A DNA stretch of 35,497 bases from Propionibacteriaceae bacterium UBA6122 (GCA_002428365.1 DIVW01000023.1:32691-68187), one strand, 5' to 3'. Shown: positions 1 through 9,335, counted from the first letter of the stretch. The notes: generated by a model not told the origin, from the sequence alone. Translations and numbers: made by a program.

Positions 1-161
1 GGGGGGGGGACTTGCAGGCAGAATCGCCGCCAACGAGGTCGCGTGCCAAGCGTCGGAGGATGCTCCGGAGCATCGTGACCGGCCGACCGAAGACCTGGCA
101 CAAGAGCGAAGGCGTGCAGAACCCTCTTCGCGCTGATTCAGGTCGGAGGCAGAAGGTCAAT

Positions 162-2384
162 CTAGCCGCGCTCGTCCATCATCATCCGGTAATGCCCGAG
201 CTGGCCTTGTTCCTCGAAGATGCGACGAAACACGAGCAGGTTTGCCTCAACGGTGGCTGGTGTTGGCGAGTAGTCCACGGCGTCGAATATGAAATGCGAC
301 CCCGCGTTCATCCACGAGAAGAGCGAGCGGCAGATGTGTTGCTCGTCTCCCTGGAACTTCGCCACGATCGCCGAGTCGTCTACTCCGCCAAGCACACGGA
401 AATATGTCTCCAAGATTCTCCGAAGGATGTTCTGCAGCCCGGCGGATGCCCCAGCTGCGGGCTGCTCGGAGGCCCGCTTCACCTCATCCCAGAGCGCTCC
501 ATAGCCCGTCTGGATTGAGTTCTTGGCCGAGAGCGTCACCTCGCTCGGCTGTCCGTGTCGCTTCCGCACGATACCGAACTGCCAGGAGCCGAGCTTGTCC
601 CTTCGGCCGCGGTAGGTCACCTCCTTGTAGAAGTGGGCGTTGTGGGTCATCAATACCATCTGCCGCACTCGTCCTTTGCCAGCGGCGATGTCTTCAACCA
701 CGCGACGCACCAGGGTCGACACCGCGTAGAGCACGTCGCTGTCAAGGCTAGAGATCGGGTCATCGATCACAGCGATCAAGTCGTTCGTCTCCGCCGTGTC
801 CTGCGGTGCTCCCTGAAGAGACTGCGCGAAGTAGAGGAAGGTGATGAAGGTGCGCTCGCCTTCGCTGAGCGTGTCAGCTGCGATGTCACCGTTGGCGCGT
901 ACCAGGGAGTATCCGTCCGGTACGGCGGGTGACTCCGCGAGCCGGAAGCTGTGGAAGCCGACCGAGTTGAGCAGCCGATTGATCGTGTCGATGATCGGCT
1001 TGCTTGAGGTGACCAGGGACTGAATCTCGCGGAGACGATCCTGCTTGGCCTTAAGTTCATCTTCGCTGGCTCTGAGTCGTTGGATGATCGCGCCTTCGCC
1101 AGTCAGGTGCCCAGGCATCGCGCCCTCATAGCGAGCGACTTCGGCGGCGAGGGTTCCCCTTGCAAACACCACCCAGCAGCGGTCAAGGAGTGCCTTCTTG
1201 GCGGTGGCTCGATTCTGAATGCGGAGATTGAAGGTGCGGATGGAGGCGTTCGCCTCGCGCACGACCGCGTTTACCCCGTCCACTTCGGACGCAGGATTGG
1301 GCACGGTGACAACGGCCGACGGGCCGGAGATCTTCGTGGCGATCGCATGGGTGAGTTGCGTGGCCGCCTGTTCCAGTTGGAGCTGGGCTGTCTTGAAGCG
1401 ATCAGCGTTCAGGTGCTCGAATACGCCCACCTTCGTGGGGAGTTCGTCCAGGTAGATGCGCCAGCTATCAGCCCAAGCCTGCACGTGCTGCTGGAGTTGC
1501 TTCAGTTGGTTGATCTGTTGGGTGTACCTGCCGTCGAAGTAGGTGTCGAGCTGCTCGGCGAGACCCGTGGGGATGCGCTGCTGGCAGAAGGGGCATAGGC
1601 CATCAGCCTGATCCACGTAGTGGCGGCCATCGTGCACCCAGTCGGCGTTTCGGAGTTTCAGGATGAGGGGCGCGATCTGGACGTCGGCGCTCCCGACGAC
1701 GGGTGTCCCTGGTAAGTCGAAACCGGGGGCATCCTCGAGCCGAATCGGCCGTCCGAGTGGCAACTCTGCGATTGGCTGGGCATTCTCGGCGAGCACGGCC
1801 GCCGCTTCAACCTTCAGAGCGTCGAAGTCCTCGGTCGCAGTCGGGTGCGCTACTGCAACCTCCAGAAGGTGCTCAAGGAGCCTCTCCTTGCTGCTTTTGT
1901 AGCCAGTGAACATCTCGCCAAGCTCCGCTGGCACCGATGAGCGTTTGGTCCAGGCAGCTTGCTTCAGCTCGTCTCGAACGGCAGCAATCTCCTCCCGCTT
2001 CCTTGCGAGCGCGCCCGCCTGGCCGGTGATGAGCTCCTTTGCGGCGGCGATCGAACCAGAAGCACCGGTGAGTTCATCGAGCTCGGTCTGGATCGCCACG
2101 CTGGTCTCTCCGAGCAGAAAGACACCGGGAAGGTGCCCGGCAGGAGTCAGTGTGGCGTTGACGTAGTCGCGGTTGTAGACCTTGACGTCGAGGGCGTCGG
2201 GCGACGAACCCCACTCCAGGGTCGTACCGGCGAACTGGTCGGGGTCCGCAAACGCCCTGCTGATCGTGGTCTTGCCAGACCCATTCGGGCCGAACAGGAA
2301 GTTCACGGGTTTGAGAGGACCGATGTCCACTCCCGCAGTTGCGTCGAATGCAGGTGCATTCCTTAGTCGGAGGTACTCAAGCAT
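162..2384 (-). CDS. Rad50/RloC-like AAA ATPase with candidate C-terminal nuclease triad
   Basis: A 740-residue ATPase of the AAA_13 type, the group that includes the anticodon nuclease RloC. Seen: Walker A GPNGSGKTT at residues 32-40, a long coiled-coil middle with a zinc-hook-like CPFC at C264/C267, ABC signature LSEGER, Walker B with IDDPISSLD, and an H-loop LMTHN. The C-terminal ~100 residues carry R655-x3-E659 and, 38 residues later, H697 in NAGSH. PrrC anticodon nuclease uses an Arg-x3-Glu...His triad with similar spacing, so a tRNA-cleaving activity is a reasonable inference but not proven. The ATG start lies about 24 nt past the likely end of sbcC on the same strand, so it is probably the last gene of the sbcD-sbcC operon. 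That placement fits a DNA-break-responsive or phage-defence role. It could instead be a plain SMC-like repair ATPase. Confidence 0.8.
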   Translation of the reverse strand: MLEYLRLRNAPAFDATAGVDIGPLKPVNFLFGPNGSGKTTISRAFADPDQFAGTTLEWGSSPDALDVKVYNRDYVNATLTPAGHLPGVFLLGETSVAIQTELDELTGASGSIAAAKELITGQAGALARKREEIAAVRDELKQAAWTKRSSVPAELGEMFTGYKSSKERLLEHLLEVAVAHPTATEDFDALKVEAAAVLAENAQPIAELPLGRPIRLEDAPGFDLPGTPVVGSADVQIAPLILKLRNADWVHDGRHYVDQADGLCPFCQQRIPTGLAEQLDTYFDGRYTQQINQLKQLQQHVQAWADSWRIYLDELPTKVGVFEHLNADRFKTAQLQLEQAATQLTHAIATKISGPSAVVTVPNPASEVDGVNAVVREANASIRTFNLRIQNRATAKKALLDRCWVVFARGTLAAEVARYEGAMPGHLTGEGAIIQRLRASEDELKAKQDRLREIQSLVTSSKPIIDTINRLLNSVGFHSFRLAESPAVPDGYSLVRANGDIAADTLSEGERTFITFLYFAQSLQGAPQDTAETNDLIAVIDDPISSLDSDVLYAVSTLVRRVVEDIAAGKGRVRQMVLMTHNAHFYKEVTYRGRRDKLGSWQFGIVRKRHGQPSEVTLSAKNSIQTGYGALWDEVKRASEQPAAGASAGLQNILRRILETYFRVLGGVDDSAIVAKFQGDEQHICRSLFSWMNAGSHFIFDAVDYSPTPATVEANLLVFRRIFEEQGQLGHYRMMMDERG

Positions 2385-2408
2385 CCGAACCCACCTCTTC
2401 CATTTTCG

Positions 2409-5383
2409 CTATGCCTTCGCTGCCGTGATCAACTCGTCGTGGGCCAGTGCGGCGTGGGTGTACACCGTCCAGCGGTGCATCCTGCACGATCTTCGACGGC
2501 CCGCCGGGCTCGGCAACAACTCGAAGCTGGGCGGCGATCTGCTCCTGCATGGAGGTGACGTGGCTGATGACGCCGACTGTGCGACCGCCCTGTTTGAGTG
2601 AATCGAGAGTTGCCATGGCGATTTCGAGGTACTCGGTCGAGAGGCTGCCGAAGCCCTCATCCACGAACAGCGTGTTGAGTTCGATTCCGCCGGCGCGACT
2701 TGTCACAACCTCGGCCAGACCGAGCGCAAGGGCAAGGGAGGCGAGGAACTGCTGGCCCCCGGAGAGCTGGTTCGCCGGTCGCGCCGTGCCTGTGTATTCG
2801 TCGAGCACTTCGATCTCAAGACCGGCCGTCGCGTTGGCACGACGGACCCCGTGCTCGGTGTGGCGGAGTTCGAAGCGCCCCTGCGACAGCGTGCGAAGCC
2901 GGGCGTTCGCAGCAGTGAGCACATCCTCGAGTTCAGCGGCGATGTAGTAGCTCTCGAGCGACATGCTCTTGGTGTTCGGAGTGCGGCCCCTGCACCGTCT
3001 CGGCGAGCCGATGCAGGATGGTGTATTCGCCGACGAGTTCTTCCGTCTCAGCGAGCAGCACTGCGAGTTGGCGCCGCTTCGATTCGAGGTCCTTGAGCTT
3101 CGAACCGGCGTTCGCACTCGCGGTCGTTGCTGCCCGTGTCGCGTGTTGCGCGTCGCTGTGTGCGATCGTGGCGTCATCCACGGCGATGATCTCGTCGGGG
3201 AGCGACTGCAGGTCGGGCTGTTTGAGGATGCCTTGGTTCTCGCTGACCGCCGCGGCGTACGCGTCGATCTGGTCCTTGAGCCCGCCAACTTCAGCTTCGT
3301 CGAGCAGTGCGTCTTCAACTTCCCCCTCAGACACGAATTTCTCCTGCTCCAGCTTTGCTGCGAGCCTCGTTTCCGCAGTGACACGTTGCGCAGCCGCGTT
3401 GCCGAGTGTGGCGATTGTCTCGGCCAGTTGTTTGGCTGCGTCACGCTCGGTGATGAGCGATTCATACCGTGCTTTGACGGTCGGGTACTCACCACGGAGT
3501 TGGGTGATCTTCTTCGCGAGGGAGTCTTGTTCGGTCTTCAGCCGTGCCACCTCGATCGTGGCATCCTTGCTGGCCGCCTCCAGCCTCTGGCGAGTCGCCA
3601 GCAGGCCCTCGTCGCCGTTCAACTCCTCGTCGATCCTCGCGATCCGCTGCCCCGCGGATGTCGCTGTCTTCAACGCCGTCTGTGCCTGGGCGACTGCTGC
3701 CGCGAGCGTATCGACGTCACCATCGCCGGCGGCACCGGCAAGACCAGCCGCCTTGACCTTGAGGGTGTCAACCTCCTCCTTCGCAGTCTTCGCCTCCGGC
3801 TCAAGGCGGGTGACCACCCGCTGCGCGTCGTCGACGTCATCCTGAGAGACCGGTTCCTCTGAGAATGATGCGGGTGATGGGTGCGAGGTGGAGCCACACA
3901 CAGCGCACGGCTCTCCAGCGTTAAGTTTCGCCGCGAGGACTGCGGCCTGGCCGTGTAGGAAGCGCTTGAGCGCATCATCCGCAGTCAATCGCGCGGCAGT
4001 AACCCGTTGGTCTGCAGCAAGCTGTGCCTTCTGTGCCGTCCTGAGCTGCTCGGCGACGCGGGCAGCCTCAGTCGCTGCGGAAAGGCGCTCACTCGCCCGT
4101 TTGACCTCGTGCTGGGCCGACTGTGACTGAGCAGCAGTCGGGGCGAGCGCCGACCGCTCTTCTCCGAGACGCTCGATCGACAACGTCGCTTCTGCGAGCG
4201 CCGCGACGAGTTGGTCTGCTGAGATCATGCTTGTGGCATGCTCGCGTTCGAGTTGCCCGCCGCGCTCTTCGTCTTTGAGGGCTTCTGTCAGCGTGCCGGT
4301 TGCCTCCGTGAGTCGAGACACCTCGGCTGTGAGCGCGCTATCAGCCGTGTCACCCTCATATCCGATCCGCGCACACTCGACCTCCGACTGAGCACGCTTC
4401 CACGCTTCGAGTCTGTCCGCGGTGTCCTCGAGCAAGGGGCGCACGCGCTCGGCGCGCTCGGCGCGCTGGAGAGAGGTTTTCGCCTCCTCAACTTCCTCGC
4501 GGCGGGCCTCGAGCACGATGAGGGCCTGCCTCGCAGCTTCCGCGCGCGCCTGCCTCTTGGCGAGTTCAAGCTGATCGAGTGCTGTCTCCTCCGCCTTCGC
4601 CGCGAGCTCGACGGCAAGCCCTGCATGCTGCGCCTCAACGGCAGCCCCTTGGATCACTTCGTCGAGCCAGTCAAGCTCTTGATCGACCGGTGGTTCGCCG
4701 AGTTCTTCGGGCGCGTCAACTCCGCTGAGGAGAATGGTCCGTTGTGCGCGAGCGGACTCGACCTTCTTGCTCAACGCCGAGCGACGTTCGGCGATCTTGC
4801 TTTGGTAGTCGGCGAATCTCCCGGTGCCAAACAGCTTGCTGAGTAGTTCGAGCCGCTGTTCGCTGTTCGCAAGGAGGAACTTCTGAAAGCGGCCCTGCGC
4901 GAGCATGATGACCTGCAGGAACTCGTCCTTGTTGAGCTTGGTCAGGCTCTCGATGAGTTCGGCAGCCTCGCGCTCTTTCGCCGCCTTACCCACCCAGTGC
5001 TGGCCCTCAAGCACCTCGACGACGATCTTCGCGCCCTGTTTTGCGATGCCTTCGCCGCGTGCCTTCGGACGGTCGTACTCCGGTGAACGAGTGACGCGGT
5101 ACTCGTTGCCGTTCGTTTCGAACTCGACGATGACTTGGGTCGGGTCGTCAACACCGCAGAAGTCGCTGCGGACCGAGTTGCTCGCACCAGTCGCGCTGAC
5201 GTTGTCCCAGCGCGGCGTCTTGTTGTAGAGGGCATAGGCAATCGCATCGAGGATGCTCGTCTTTCCCGCGCCGGTCTCGCCGGCGATCAGGAACAGTCCG
5301 TCTGCGTCGAAAGCGGTAAAGTCAACGTACTGCTTGTGCTTGAAGGGTCCGAAGCCCTCGAGCGTGACATTGCGAATCCTCAT
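2409..5383 (-). pseudogene. sbcC: Exonuclease SbcC, large subunit (frameshifted)
   Basis: SMC-type ATPase subunit of the SbcCD nuclease, which cleaves DNA hairpins and processes double-strand ends. Seen: Walker A GETGAGKTS at residues 35-43, Q-loop region, long coiled coils, zinc hook CAVC at 493/496, then in another frame MSLESYYIAAEL, the LSGGQQ signature, Walker B LFVDEGFGSL and ISHV. The first frame runs from 5383 and stops at 2933. Homologous sequence resumes after VQG one frame over, and removing one base near the C4 run at 2987-2990 restores the reading. A second one-base shift is likely near 2475-2490: third-position G/C collapses in the middle frame, while another frame reads WTVYTHAALAHDEL and stops at 2409. 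Without the second shift the end is 2377. The start ATG overlaps the sbcD stop (ATGA). Sequencing error and true decay are both possible. Confidence 0.85.
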
Positions 5384-6564
5384 CCGACCAGTACCTCCGC
5401 CGCACGCTCGGCGATGACCTGGGCGATGAGCTTCTCCTCAGCCACGCTCGGCCCCTCACCGTTTCGGACATCGACCAGGAAGGACTCGGCCACCTGGGGG
5501 TCGGTCTTCCCCTTCACTCGCTCGGCGTAGGTGGATGTCGGCCCCATTTCTCGGTCCGATGGATCGTGCACGACCTCGGCGCAGTATTCGAATCGTGCCC
5601 GCAGACGCTGCAGCGGTTCGATCTCTTTGCTCTTGTCGGTGTAGACCCCGCGGATGTAGTGGTCGACAAACGGCTCCCACTGCGCGTCGGTGAGTAGGTC
5701 GTTGAAAGTCCCGCGGACTTCTTTGAGGGGCCGTGGAATTGGGAGATCGACCCATTCGATCTGCTCGACGCCGGAAGTTCCGAGATCGACGAGCCAGCCG
5801 CCGCGCGGTTTGCCCGCTTCCTTGAACGAGTAGTGCAACACGGCGCCGGAGTATCGGACGTGCTTGGCAAGTTGTGCGCGACCGTGGATGTGCCCGAGAG
5901 CGGCGTAGTCAACGCCGTCGAAAGCACTCACCGGTACCGCATCGACGCCCCCGGAGACGAGCGGAGCTTTCGTGATCGCTCGCTCCGACTCGGAGGACTC
6001 GGCCTCCGCACCTGCGACGAAGGTGTGCGCGACGAGGACGGAACGGCGCCCTTCCGACTTCCGCTCGGTGATCGAGTCGCGAATGACTCCGACTGCTGCG
6101 TCGATCACCTCGCGCTGTGAACGGGCATCGCTCGGGACCCACGGGAGCTGACGAACCAGCTCGGGCTGAAGGTACGGGATGCCGTAGAAGTCGACTGCGC
6201 CGTACTCATCTGCGATTTCGATCGGAGTTCCGATATCCCCCGCGTTCGTGACAAAGTGCAGACCGAACGCGGCGGTGAACGGACCAGCGAAACCGAGCCG
6301 TATGGCTGAGTCGTGGTTACCGCTCGTGAGGATTACCTTCGCTCCTGCGTTAAGAATCGCCACGAGCGTCTCTTGCAAGACAGAGACGGCATCGGCCGAA
6401 GGGTTCGTCAGATCGTAAATATCGCCGGCGACGATGACCACATCCACACCCTGGTCGCGCACGATCCCGGGGATTACGCTGAGCACGTCACGCACGGCAT
6501 CCAAGGTCGCGTACCCATGAAAAGTGCGACCGATATGCCAATCCGAAGTGTGCAGTACCCGCAT
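5380..6564 (-). CDS. sbcD: Exonuclease SbcD, nuclease subunit
   Basis: Mre11-like metallophosphoesterase subunit of SbcCD, 394 residues. It supplies the Mn-dependent 3'-5' exonuclease and hairpin endonuclease activity. Seen: N-terminal phosphoesterase motifs HTSDWHIGR (D and H), VAGDIYD, TSGNHD, then VAHTFV and ALGHIHGRA, all expected for the di-metal centre, followed by a SbcD C-terminal capping region. The start is taken at the ATG giving MRVLHTSDWH, because GAAAGG lies just upstream and family proteins begin there. A further upstream ATG at 6591 would add nine unlike residues. The stop codon overlaps the sbcC start by ATGA, showing translational coupling. The protein looks intact although its partner sbcC is not. 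Confidence 0.95.
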   Translation of the reverse strand: MRVLHTSDWHIGRTFHGYATLDAVRDVLSVIPGIVRDQGVDVVIVAGDIYDLTNPSADAVSVLQETLVAILNAGAKVILTSGNHDSAIRLGFAGPFTAAFGLHFVTNAGDIGTPIEIADEYGAVDFYGIPYLQPELVRQLPWVPSDARSQREVIDAAVGVIRDSITERKSEGRRSVLVAHTFVAGAEAESSESERAITKAPLVSGGVDAVPVSAFDGVDYAALGHIHGRAQLAKHVRYSGAVLHYSFKEAGKPRGGWLVDLGTSGVEQIEWVDLPIPRPLKEVRGTFNDLLTDAQWEPFVDHYIRGVYTDKSKEIEPLQRLRARFEYCAEVVHDPSDREMGPTSTYAERVKGKTDPQVAESFLVDVRNGEGPSVAEEKLIAQVIAERAAEVLVG

Positions 6565-6800
6565 CTCTAGCGCCTTTCGTTGATGATGCAATTCTGTGCG
6601 CTCACGCTACTGGTGCCGTCCGACATTAATCCACACGGTGGCAGCTAGCCTCGTGAACGTGCGGGCTGTCGCCGTTTTGTCGATCTTGGAATATGACACC
6701 CCAGCCAGCAGAATCGGTCGGGTGATCGTGGGCTTTCGCGGCCTGATCGTGTTCGTGGTGATCAGCCGCTACCACGGTGGCGCTTTTGTGGTGTTCAGCA

Positions 6801-6862
6801 AGCAGTTGAACCCGAAGATGACCGTGCTGGCGATCGAGGGCTCCTTCGCCCCGGTGATCGGC
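6801..6862 (+). repeat. Diverged repeat, copy 1
   Basis: A ~62 bp stretch whose bases match 7025-7086 at about four positions in five, without gaps, by eye. Both copies encode QLN..M.VLAIEGSFA.V on the plus strand, so the similarity is conserved at protein level. This copy sits inside the 105-codon open frame at 6596-6913. It suggests two remnants of the same gene family rather than a regulatory repeat. Confidence 0.6.
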
Positions 6863-7024
6863 GGGGCTCCGGCCGCTGCCGTGGTCGGGTCCACGCGCCC
6901 GCGCTACAAGTGAAAAGCCTCTCCGCTTACAGCGTCGTTGCGAACTTCCAAGTCGAGGTGCTCTCGGCTTGGAGCGTCGTGCGGGCTGTCAGAGGAGACT
7001 GAGCTAGCTGGGAGTGACTTCACC

Positions 7025-7086
7025 ACCAGCTGAACACGAACATGGCCGTGCTGGCCATCGAGGGCTCGTTCGCGTCGGTGACGGGC
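7025..7086 (+). repeat. Diverged repeat, copy 2
   Basis: Second copy of the ~62 bp fragment at 6801-6862. Its reading frame stops within a few codons after the repeat (GLP then TGA), so this copy is clearly broken. Sequence beyond the repeat differs from that around copy 1. Confidence 0.6.
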
Positions 7087-7309
7087 CTTCCTTGAAGTCC
7101 ATTTCGCTGTCTGAATGGGTGGATCAGCACATCCAGCTTCGGCATGAGTCCGAGGCCGATCAGGCCTGCCCGCCTGTCATTGCCGCTGCCGCACGCCTCA
7201 ACAGCCGCGCCGGCCGTCCCGACTACGTCGGCGCCGGGGAATCTATGCGGAATCGAGATTGGCTCACCCACCGCGCTGGTGACTTACTCAACATGACAGC
7301 GGTAGCGAG

Positions 7310-7340
7310 TCGGTGGTCCGCGAGCTACCTCGCACACCGA
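7310..7340 (+). promoter_or_regulatory. Nested hairpin in the leader of the retro-Claisenase gene
   Basis: Outer arms TCGGTG (7310-7315) and CACCGA (7335-7340) enclose inner arms GCGAG (7320-7324) and CTCGC (7329-7333) with a CTAC loop. It lies about 10 bp before the GGAAGGAAGG ribosome binding site. It may be an operator or an mRNA leader structure. There is no T-run after it, so a terminator is unlikely. Function is unproven. Confidence 0.4.
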
Positions 7341-7363
7341 TTCACGGAAGGAAGGCAAGACAG

Positions 7364-8356
7364 ATGATCCGGGGCAACTACGAGTCCGACGCCGGAAAGC
7401 GCAAGGAGCTCCCGCACGAGGAGCTCGGCACGATCCCGCACATGCCGTTCGAGGAGTACCAGGAGCGGTGCAAGCACTTCCTCACCATGAAGAGGGAGAA
7501 CGGAATCCTTGAGGCACGCCTGCATACGAACGGCGACTCGCTGATGTGGAACGCGCAGGCGCATCAGGGCCTGCACTACTTCTTCGACTGGGCCGGCCGC
7601 GATCCCGACAACGAGATCATCATCCTCGGCGGCTCCGGCAAGGACCTGTTCAAGGGCATCGGCCGGCTGGAGGCCGACGGCTCGGTGGGGTACGCGCACG
7701 AGTTCGCCTCGGCGCCCGAGCACTCCTGGCGGCTGTACGACTACCAGTACTACGACGGCACCAACGACATCGAAGGCCAGGTCTTCGACATCGAGGTGCC
7801 GACCATCGGCGTGTGGAACGGTGCGGCCTTCCACAGCGACCTGGTGCTGTTCTCCGACATCACCTTGTGCACCGAGGATGCCTGGACGACCGAGATGCAC
7901 TACCGGGTCAACATGGTTCCCGGCGATGGCATCCAGATCGCCTGGCGGGAGCTGATGGGACGCAAGCGCTACGCCTACGCCGAACTCACTGGCGAGATCA
8001 TCACCGCGCGCAAGGCACTGGAACTTGGCATGGTCAACGAGATCTGCACCGACACCGAGGCGGCCTACGCCCGGGCTCGCGAGATCGCAGAGCTGATCAT
8101 GAGCGCCGGCACCCGGCAGACCCGGCGGCTGACCGTCCAGCAGCTACGCAAGCCGTGGAAGGAAGAGATCTCCAACGAGTTGCGCAACGCCTTCGCTACC
8201 GAGATGTGGAACACCGCGACCGAGCACTCGCCGCACGAGGTCAGCTTCTGGGAGTGGGCCCATGAGGAGGCCGAGCTGGTCAAGGCCGCGGAGAAGAAGG
8301 GCAAGATCGTCCGTCCGCGCTTGAACGGCGGCAGCGAAGAGGACGAGATCAAGTAA
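7364..8356 (+). CDS. 6-oxocamphor hydrolase-like crotonase (retro-Claisen C-C hydrolase)
   Basis: A 330-residue crotonase-superfamily protein most like 6-oxocamphor hydrolase (OCH), which hydrolyses a C-C bond of cyclic beta-diketones without CoA. Evidence: HTNGDSLMW near residue 54 parallels OCH HTEGKSLVW, and MVPGDG parallels IVPGDG. The OCH active-site residues His45, His122, His145 and Asp154 have counterparts H67, H157, H179 and D188, with the His145-Asp154 spacing (nine) preserved exactly. Crotonase Glu pairs for enoyl-CoA hydration are absent. It is longer than OCH (~257 aa) because of an N-terminal extension, an insert around residues 95-140 and a charged C-terminal tail. ATG is preceded by GGAAGGAAGG. 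It is a single-gene unit ending at a hairpin, next to a LysR gene. Likely role (inference): ring opening or acyl cleavage of the pathway substrate. Confidence 0.75.
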   Translation: MIRGNYESDAGKRKELPHEELGTIPHMPFEEYQERCKHFLTMKRENGILEARLHTNGDSLMWNAQAHQGLHYFFDWAGRDPDNEIIILGGSGKDLFKGIGRLEADGSVGYAHEFASAPEHSWRLYDYQYYDGTNDIEGQVFDIEVPTIGVWNGAAFHSDLVLFSDITLCTEDAWTTEMHYRVNMVPGDGIQIAWRELMGRKRYAYAELTGEIITARKALELGMVNEICTDTEAAYARAREIAELIMSAGTRQTRRLTVQQLRKPWKEEISNELRNAFATEMWNTATEHSPHEVSFWEWAHEEAELVKAAEKKGKIVRPRLNGGSEEDEIK

Positions 8357-8361
8357 GTCCT

Positions 8362-8450
8362 GGCCGGTCGGGGCGGGTCCGCGCCACGCCCCGACTGGTT
8401 TGGTTCGCCACTGGCGGGGCCGGTCGATGCCGACCGGCCGGCCCCGCCCG
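8362..8450. terminator. Paired hairpins between convergent genes
   Basis: Two strong G+C hairpins lie between the hydrolase stop and the LysR stop. One has arms GTCGGGGCG / CGCCCCGAC. The other has arms GGCGGGGCCGGTCG and a near-complement with a 4-base bulge around an ATGC loop. There is no T-run, but location between convergent genes supports a two-way terminator. Confidence 0.55.
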
Positions 8451-8459
8451 CGAAGCGGT

Positions 8460-9335
8460 TCAGTTTCGGATCAGGCTCAGGAAGTTGAGCAGCGTCTGCT
8501 GGCGGTTGTCCTTGCGGTACAGCGCCACAAGGTCGAATCGCGTCTCAAGGTCGGCGAGCTCACACACCCGGATCGGAGCCTGGAAGGCGGTGTCGCTGAT
8601 GAACCTCGGCAGGATCGAGATTCCGAACCCGAGCTCGACGCGGAGCACCGCTGTGGGGGTGTTCGGGACGAACGACACCCCCGGCGTGGGCTCGGCACTG
8701 TTCCGGGCGGCCAGTTGCAGCGTTCGAAGGACGGGAGGATCGACATGACGGGGCATGATCAGCCGCTGCGTGAGCAGTTGGGCAGTTGTGATCGACTCGC
8801 CCGGCGGGAATGGGTAGTCCTCCCGCATGACCACAACCAGATCGTCCTGACCGATAGTGACCTGGGCCAGATCGTCGTTGGCCGGCACTTCGAAGTCGAG
8901 GGTGAACGCGAGGTCGTAGACCCCGTGCAGGATGCTGTCGCTCAGTTGGGGAAACGGAAGGTCGTCGATCCGAGTCTTCACTTCGGGGTAGGTAGTGGTG
9001 AATTTCTGGACGAGATTGGTGAACGCGGTGCCGAAGTTCGACACGGTGGCGATGCTGATCTGGCCCGCAGCCCCGGACTTCGCAGCCTCGAGCATCCGGA
9101 ACACCAACTCGTGGTGGCGAAGGAGCAAGTCACATTCCGCATACAGCACCTCACCGGCGCTGGTGAGCTGCACATTGCGGGTGTCGCGAATGAACAGCTG
9201 GACGCCGAGCTCCTTTTCCAGGTTGGCGATCTGCCGGCTCAGCGCCGACTGGCCGATGTAGAAGTGCTCAGACGCTTTGCTGAAATTTCGGTACATCGCG
9301 ACGAACTGAAAGTACCTCAGCGATTGCAGGTCCAC
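8460..9335 (-). CDS. LysR-family transcriptional regulator
   Basis: A 291-residue LysR-type regulator. Seen: N-terminal winged HTH (residues ~1-60) with FSKASEHFYIGQSALSRQI and LEKELGVQLFIR, then a linker helix and a substrate-binding domain with two alpha/beta lobes through FGISILPRF near the C-terminus. The start is set at the GTG of VDLQSLRYF because a perfect AAGGAGG lies five bases upstream. An in-frame GTG six codons earlier would place that ribosome site inside the gene. It is divergent from the butyrate kinase operon across ~90 bp, the classic layout for LysR control of the neighbour, and convergent with the retro-Claisenase gene. The effector is probably a pathway carboxylate or acyl intermediate (inference). 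Confidence 0.9.
   Translation of the reverse strand: MDLQSLRYFQFVAMYRNFSKASEHFYIGQSALSRQIANLEKELGVQLFIRDTRNVQLTSAGEVLYAECDLLLRHHELVFRMLEAAKSGAAGQISIATVSNFGTAFTNLVQKFTTTYPEVKTRIDDLPFPQLSDSILHGVYDLAFTLDFEVPANDDLAQVTIGQDDLVVVMREDYPFPPGESITTAQLLTQRLIMPRHVDPPVLRTLQLAARNSAEPTPGVSFVPNTPTAVLRVELGFGISILPRFISDTAFQAPIRVCELADLETRFDLVALYRKDNRQQTLLNFLSLIRN

Larger units (their letters stand above)
6565..7363. other. Gene-poor region with decayed coding fragments
   Basis: About 800 bp between sbcD (leftward) and the hydrolase gene at 7364 (rightward). It must contain the sbcD promoter near its left edge. A 105-codon open frame on the plus strand (6596-6913) has a hydrophobic middle and a stretch QLNPKMTVLAIEGSFAPVIG. 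A similar stretch, QLNTNMAVLAIEGSFASV, is encoded at 7029-7083 in a different short frame. I do not recognise the parent protein. Both pieces look like leftovers of a gene, possibly a membrane or mobile-element protein. The last 60 bp hold a nested hairpin (7310-7340) and the ribosome binding site of the next gene. Confidence 0.5.

Noticed and set aside
1..9. Run of nine G at the very start
   Set aside because: More likely a contig end or sequencing artefact than a biological feature.
12..518. 168-codon plus-strand open frame at the left edge
   Set aside because: Antisense to the C-terminus of the AAA ATPase, with low-complexity arginine-rich sequence.
7364..8356. Ordinary enoyl-CoA hydratase
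   Set aside because: The two catalytic glutamates of hydratases are missing while the OCH His/His/His/Asp set is present.
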